Positions 41,609-43,301 of a stretch of 43,301 bases of DNA are shown here, piece by piece. This DNA is from a virus. The stretch lies in IMG/VR virus record IMGVR_UViG_3300030329_002291, positions 1 to 43,301 of that record; one strand, written 5' to 3'. Within the stretch, counting starts at the first letter, position 1. Every line of letters starts with the position of its first letter. The position numbers and the translations under genes were made by a program. Below the pieces are notes generated by a model. The model searched no databases, was not told where the DNA came from, and saw only the letters and a program-made list of their open reading frames with translations.

Positions 41609-42129
41609 TGTCAGGTAGTTTAAATTTAGTTAGTAGTGTAAGTGTTTCAAGTGCAACTGCTACTGTTTCTTTGACAGGTATTGACAGCACTTATAATGTT
41701 TACAAAGTTATTGGAAGCAATCTTAGACCTGCATCAGCAGCACAATTAGAAGTAAGATTAACTAAGGGTGGCTCTGTACAATCTGATAGTGAATACGATT
41801 GGGCTTATTTGGGAATGTACACAGGTGGTACTTTTGTCCACGAAGGTTCAACAGGGGCAGATAGTTTTTTTGTCTATAACGCTTATGAAGAAACTACTGG
41901 AACAGGTAGGGGAAATGGTTTTATTATGTATTTATTTAACTTTAATGAAAGTGAATATTCACAATTTACTTTAGAGCAAACTTATTCTCATTCAACAGGT
42001 GCTATGGCAGGTAATCAAGGTGGTTGTATACATACAGTAGCAAGTGCTAGTGATGGCATACAGTTTTTATGGGATGGTGGACATAATTTTGAACAAGGAG
42101 ATTTTAAACTTTACGGACTATCAAAGTAA
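41608..42129 (+). CDS. Tail fibre module C', 173 residues
   Basis: It begins LNLVSSVSVSSATATVSLTGIDSTYNVYKVI, parallels module C (TGIDS), and has SEYDWAYLGMYTGG, MYLFNFNESEYSQFT and HTVASASDGIQFLWDGGHN before an FKLYGLSK end. The VASASDGI codons are identical in C and C' over a 21-base run. It closes the second cassette. Confidence 0.65.
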   Translation: MSGSLNLVSSVSVSSATATVSLTGIDSTYNVYKVIGSNLRPASAAQLEVRLTKGGSVQSDSEYDWAYLGMYTGGTFVHEGSTGADSFFVYNAYEETTGTGRGNGFIMYLFNFNESEYSQFTLEQTYSHSTGAMAGNQGGCIHTVASASDGIQFLWDGGHNFEQGDFKLYGLSK

Positions 42130-42153
42130 AAGTATGCTAACATAGGAGATAAT

Positions 42154-42492
42154 ATGGCAATTAAAACATTAGAACAATTTACTGCAGAAGCTCAAGCAGA
42201 GGTTGATGCAAAGAAGACAGCTAACGGTGGCGATGGTATGTTTGCTCAAGTCAATAATGAAAGACGAGAGTTTACAGAGGCAGAGTACGACCAAGCTGTA
42301 ACTGACATTGCTGCTAGTAAATTAGATTCACAAGATAACGATTACAGTAGAGCAAGACAAGCTTCTTACGCTGCAATAGGAGACCAACTTGATATGTTAT
42401 ATCATGACATGGCTGCTGATAAAGGTGATAAGACAGGCGACTGGTTTGCTGCTGTAAAAAAAGTTAAAGACGATAACCCTAAACCTAGTTAA
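42154..42492 (+). CDS. Tail-associated small protein, 112 residues
   Basis: The ATG has AGGAG ahead of it. A helical, charged N-terminus (FTAEAQAEVDAKKTA) is followed by YAAIGDQLDMLYHDMAADKG (about 72-91), a motif (Y..IGDQLD.L.HD) I recall from small proteins at the end of phage tail modules, often near fibre chaperones. It ends DNPKPS. A chaperone or assembly role is inference. Confidence 0.65.
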   Translation: MAIKTLEQFTAEAQAEVDAKKTANGGDGMFAQVNNERREFTEAEYDQAVTDIAASKLDSQDNDYSRARQASYAAIGDQLDMLYHDMAADKGDKTGDWFAAVKKVKDDNPKPS

Positions 42493-42508
42493 TACTTAAT
42501 CTTTCATT

Positions 42509-42757
42509 ATGAAAGTATGGATTGACCAAGACCTTTGTACTGGGGATGGACTATGCGAAGAAATAGCACCTGATGTATTCATTGGTTTAGATGATGGATT
42601 ATTTTATGTTAAAGAAGGCAATAAAGTTTACGCTGAATCAGAAGGTAATGTAGAAGGAGCAAAAGGTTTAGCTTTAGTTCCAAAAGGTTTAGAAGAAGCA
42701 GTCATAGAGTCAGCAGAAGAATGTCCTGGCGAATGTATAATGATAGAACCTGATTGA
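42509..42757 (+). CDS. Phage-encoded ferredoxin, actinobacterial [3Fe-4S] type
   Basis: This small electron carrier has 82 residues. VWIDQDLCTGDGLC and EEIAPDVF at the start and EECPGECIMIEPD at the end give Cys10, Cys16 and Cys72 in the C-x5-C...CP arrangement of [3Fe-4S] ferredoxins, with a fourth Cys at 76. The wording is very close to short ferredoxins known from actinobacteria. No ribosome site precedes the ATG, so it may be leaderless. Supply of reducing power to a host enzyme (for example a P450 or fatty-acid desaturase) during infection is inference. No redox partner gene is seen here. Confidence 0.85.
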   Translation: MKVWIDQDLCTGDGLCEEIAPDVFIGLDDGLFYVKEGNKVYAESEGNVEGAKGLALVPKGLEEAVIESAEECPGECIMIEPD

Positions 42758-42765
42758 ATTTATGT

Positions 42766-42771
42766 TATAAT
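42766..42771 (+). promoter_or_regulatory. TATAAT box giving a leaderless-type start
   Basis: A perfect TATAAT ends nine bases before the ATG at 42780. Transcription about seven bases downstream of the box would begin almost at the start codon, as in actinobacterial leaderless mRNAs. No clear -35 is visible. Confidence 0.4.
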
Positions 42772-42779
42772 GTCTCATC

Positions 42780-42920
42780 ATGGATTATATAGTAGGATTT
42801 TTATTAGGTTATTACTCACCTAGATTTTTTAGTTGGTTAAAAGAATTAGCCGAAGTTAAGTTACCTGATGAATATCTAAAAGAAGATTGGGATTGGCAAT
42901 CTACAGATGACATCCAATAA
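42780..42920 (+). CDS. 46-residue membrane-anchored peptide
   Basis: The product MDYIVGFLLGYYSPRFFSWL is hydrophobic at its start and could form one membrane helix or an amphipathic anchor. The rest (KELAEVKLPDEYLKEDWDWQ) is acidic with Trp residues. It overlaps the next gene by 14 bases. No ribosome site is evident. No family is recognised; small membrane peptides are common near lysis genes. Confidence 0.55.
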   Translation: MDYIVGFLLGYYSPRFFSWLKELAEVKLPDEYLKEDWDWQSTDDIQ

Positions 42921-43092
42921 TGGTTACACAAACAAAGAAATGCTCCACATCATCAAAGAAGATGTCCAAAACTTGCATAAGAGGATTGATTTCCTTCACG
43001 AAAAAATAAATAAAACTCCTACAAGAGCTGAAATAGTTGGATGGTTAGTCGGATTAAGTAGTGCAGCAGCGTTTTTAAATACTATAATGTAA
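42907..43092 (+). CDS. XhlA-like coiled-coil membrane protein
   Basis: The protein has 61 residues. The first two-thirds (MLHIIKEDVQNLHKRIDFLHEKINKTPTRAE) is a heptad-type coiled coil; the end (IVGWLVGLSSAAAFLNTIM) is one membrane helix. This matches the layout of XhlA-type hemolysin/holin-associated proteins in phage lysis modules. The assignment is by pattern only. It overlaps its upstream neighbour, with no clear ribosome site. Confidence 0.55.
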   Translation: MTSNNGYTNKEMLHIIKEDVQNLHKRIDFLHEKINKTPTRAEIVGWLVGLSSAAAFLNTIM

Positions 43093-43095
43093 AAT

Positions 43096-43301
43096 ATGAA
43101 AGCACAAGTAAATTTAGGACAGATACTACAAGGTGGATTAGCAGCTTTAGTTGGTTGGTTATTTAAAACAGTTAATGATTTACAGCAAGAAGTAGCTACA
43201 TTAAAGGCACAAGTTGCTGCATACCAAGATAGTATTAGTGGATTTAATCAAAATTTATTAGTAATAGAAGAAGTTATTAGAGAGATATTATTTAAGGTAG
43301 G
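43096..43301 (+). CDS. Membrane/coiled-coil protein, 3' end missing
   Basis: It starts four bases after the previous stop and runs off the window after 68 codons. A short helix (LGQILQGGLAALVGWLF) is followed by a coiled coil (VNDLQQEVATLKAQVAAYQ) and a hydrophobic stretch. If the window ends were joined, this frame would continue into the left-edge frame. It may be a tail-tip, lysis or membrane-anchored protein. No family is recognised. Confidence 0.55.
   Translation, partial: MKAQVNLGQILQGGLAALVGWLFKTVNDLQQEVATLKAQVAAYQDSISGFNQNLLVIEEVIREILFKV

Larger units (their letters stand above)
40471..42129 (+). repeat. Second copy of the duplicated three-gene tail cassette (A'-B'-C')
   Basis: See the first copy: the same order and near-equal total length (1659 against 1681 bases). 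The anchored gene again leads the two unanchored ones. The nucleotide similarity is mostly eroded, so the duplication is old or the copies arrived by separate transfer of the same cassette type. Confidence 0.65.

Noticed and set aside
1-43301. Temperate lifestyle
   Set aside because: No integrase, excisionase, clear repressor pair or attachment-site candidate was seen; the HTH proteins alone do not imply lysogeny.

Overview
The window looks like part, or possibly nearly all, of an AT-rich (roughly one-third GC by eye) lytic tailed-phage genome, most likely from a marine metagenome. It carries a terminase, portal, scaffold and SU10-like capsid protein, no visible tape-measure or long-tail module, and a large block of giant virion proteins. 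Together these suggest podovirus-like morphology. No integrase, tRNA or CRISPR array was seen. The host is best guessed as a low-GC marine actinobacterium: the phage encodes a ferredoxin of the short actinobacterial [3Fe-4S] type and a holin resembling the r1t family common in actinophages. This is inference, since the sequence itself does not name the host.

Layout. Positions 1-3128 (+) hold the end of a bizarre Thr/Pro-linker plus Glu-rich protein, a 40-residue basic protein, a membrane protein, a DUF5675-like protein and a holin: a lysis/cell-surface block. Positions about 3177-4359 (+) encode a metallophosphoesterase whose start seems to need a +1 frame change. Positions 4361-8259 (-) form an unbroken chain of 14 small overlapping or abutting genes (SGNH-like protein, zinc ribbons, membrane peptides, two HTH proteins, a putative annealing protein). 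Positions 8260-9693 are a 1.4-kb divergent control region with one small zinc-protein gene, a clear terminator, promoter-like sites and several repeat/hairpin arrays. Positions 9694-11268 (+) encode a C5-cytosine methyltransferase, inside which a second conserved-looking gene (9956-10516) is read in another frame.

From 11289 to 42129 everything is on the + strand and late-gene-like: two micro-ORFs, terminase, portal, two small proteins, then about 16.5 kb for seven proteins of 60 to 2030 residues (likely internal/ejection proteins, one with a lysozyme-like fold signature), scaffold, capsid, head-tail connectors, a beta-rich tail protein, and tail fibre genes. The tail fibre end consists of a three-gene cassette that has been tandemly duplicated (A-B-C, A'-B'-C'). 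After it come a small tail-associated protein, the ferredoxin, and three membrane/coiled-coil proteins that run off the window. The right-edge gene and the left-edge gene would be in the same reading frame if the ends were joined, and lysis-type genes lie on both sides, so a circularly permuted genome is possible but unproven. No DNA polymerase, helicase or primase was seen.

The strongest second-look items are the dual-coding methyltransferase locus, the duplicated tail cassette, the phage ferredoxin, the control region and the apparent frameshift at the phosphoesterase start.
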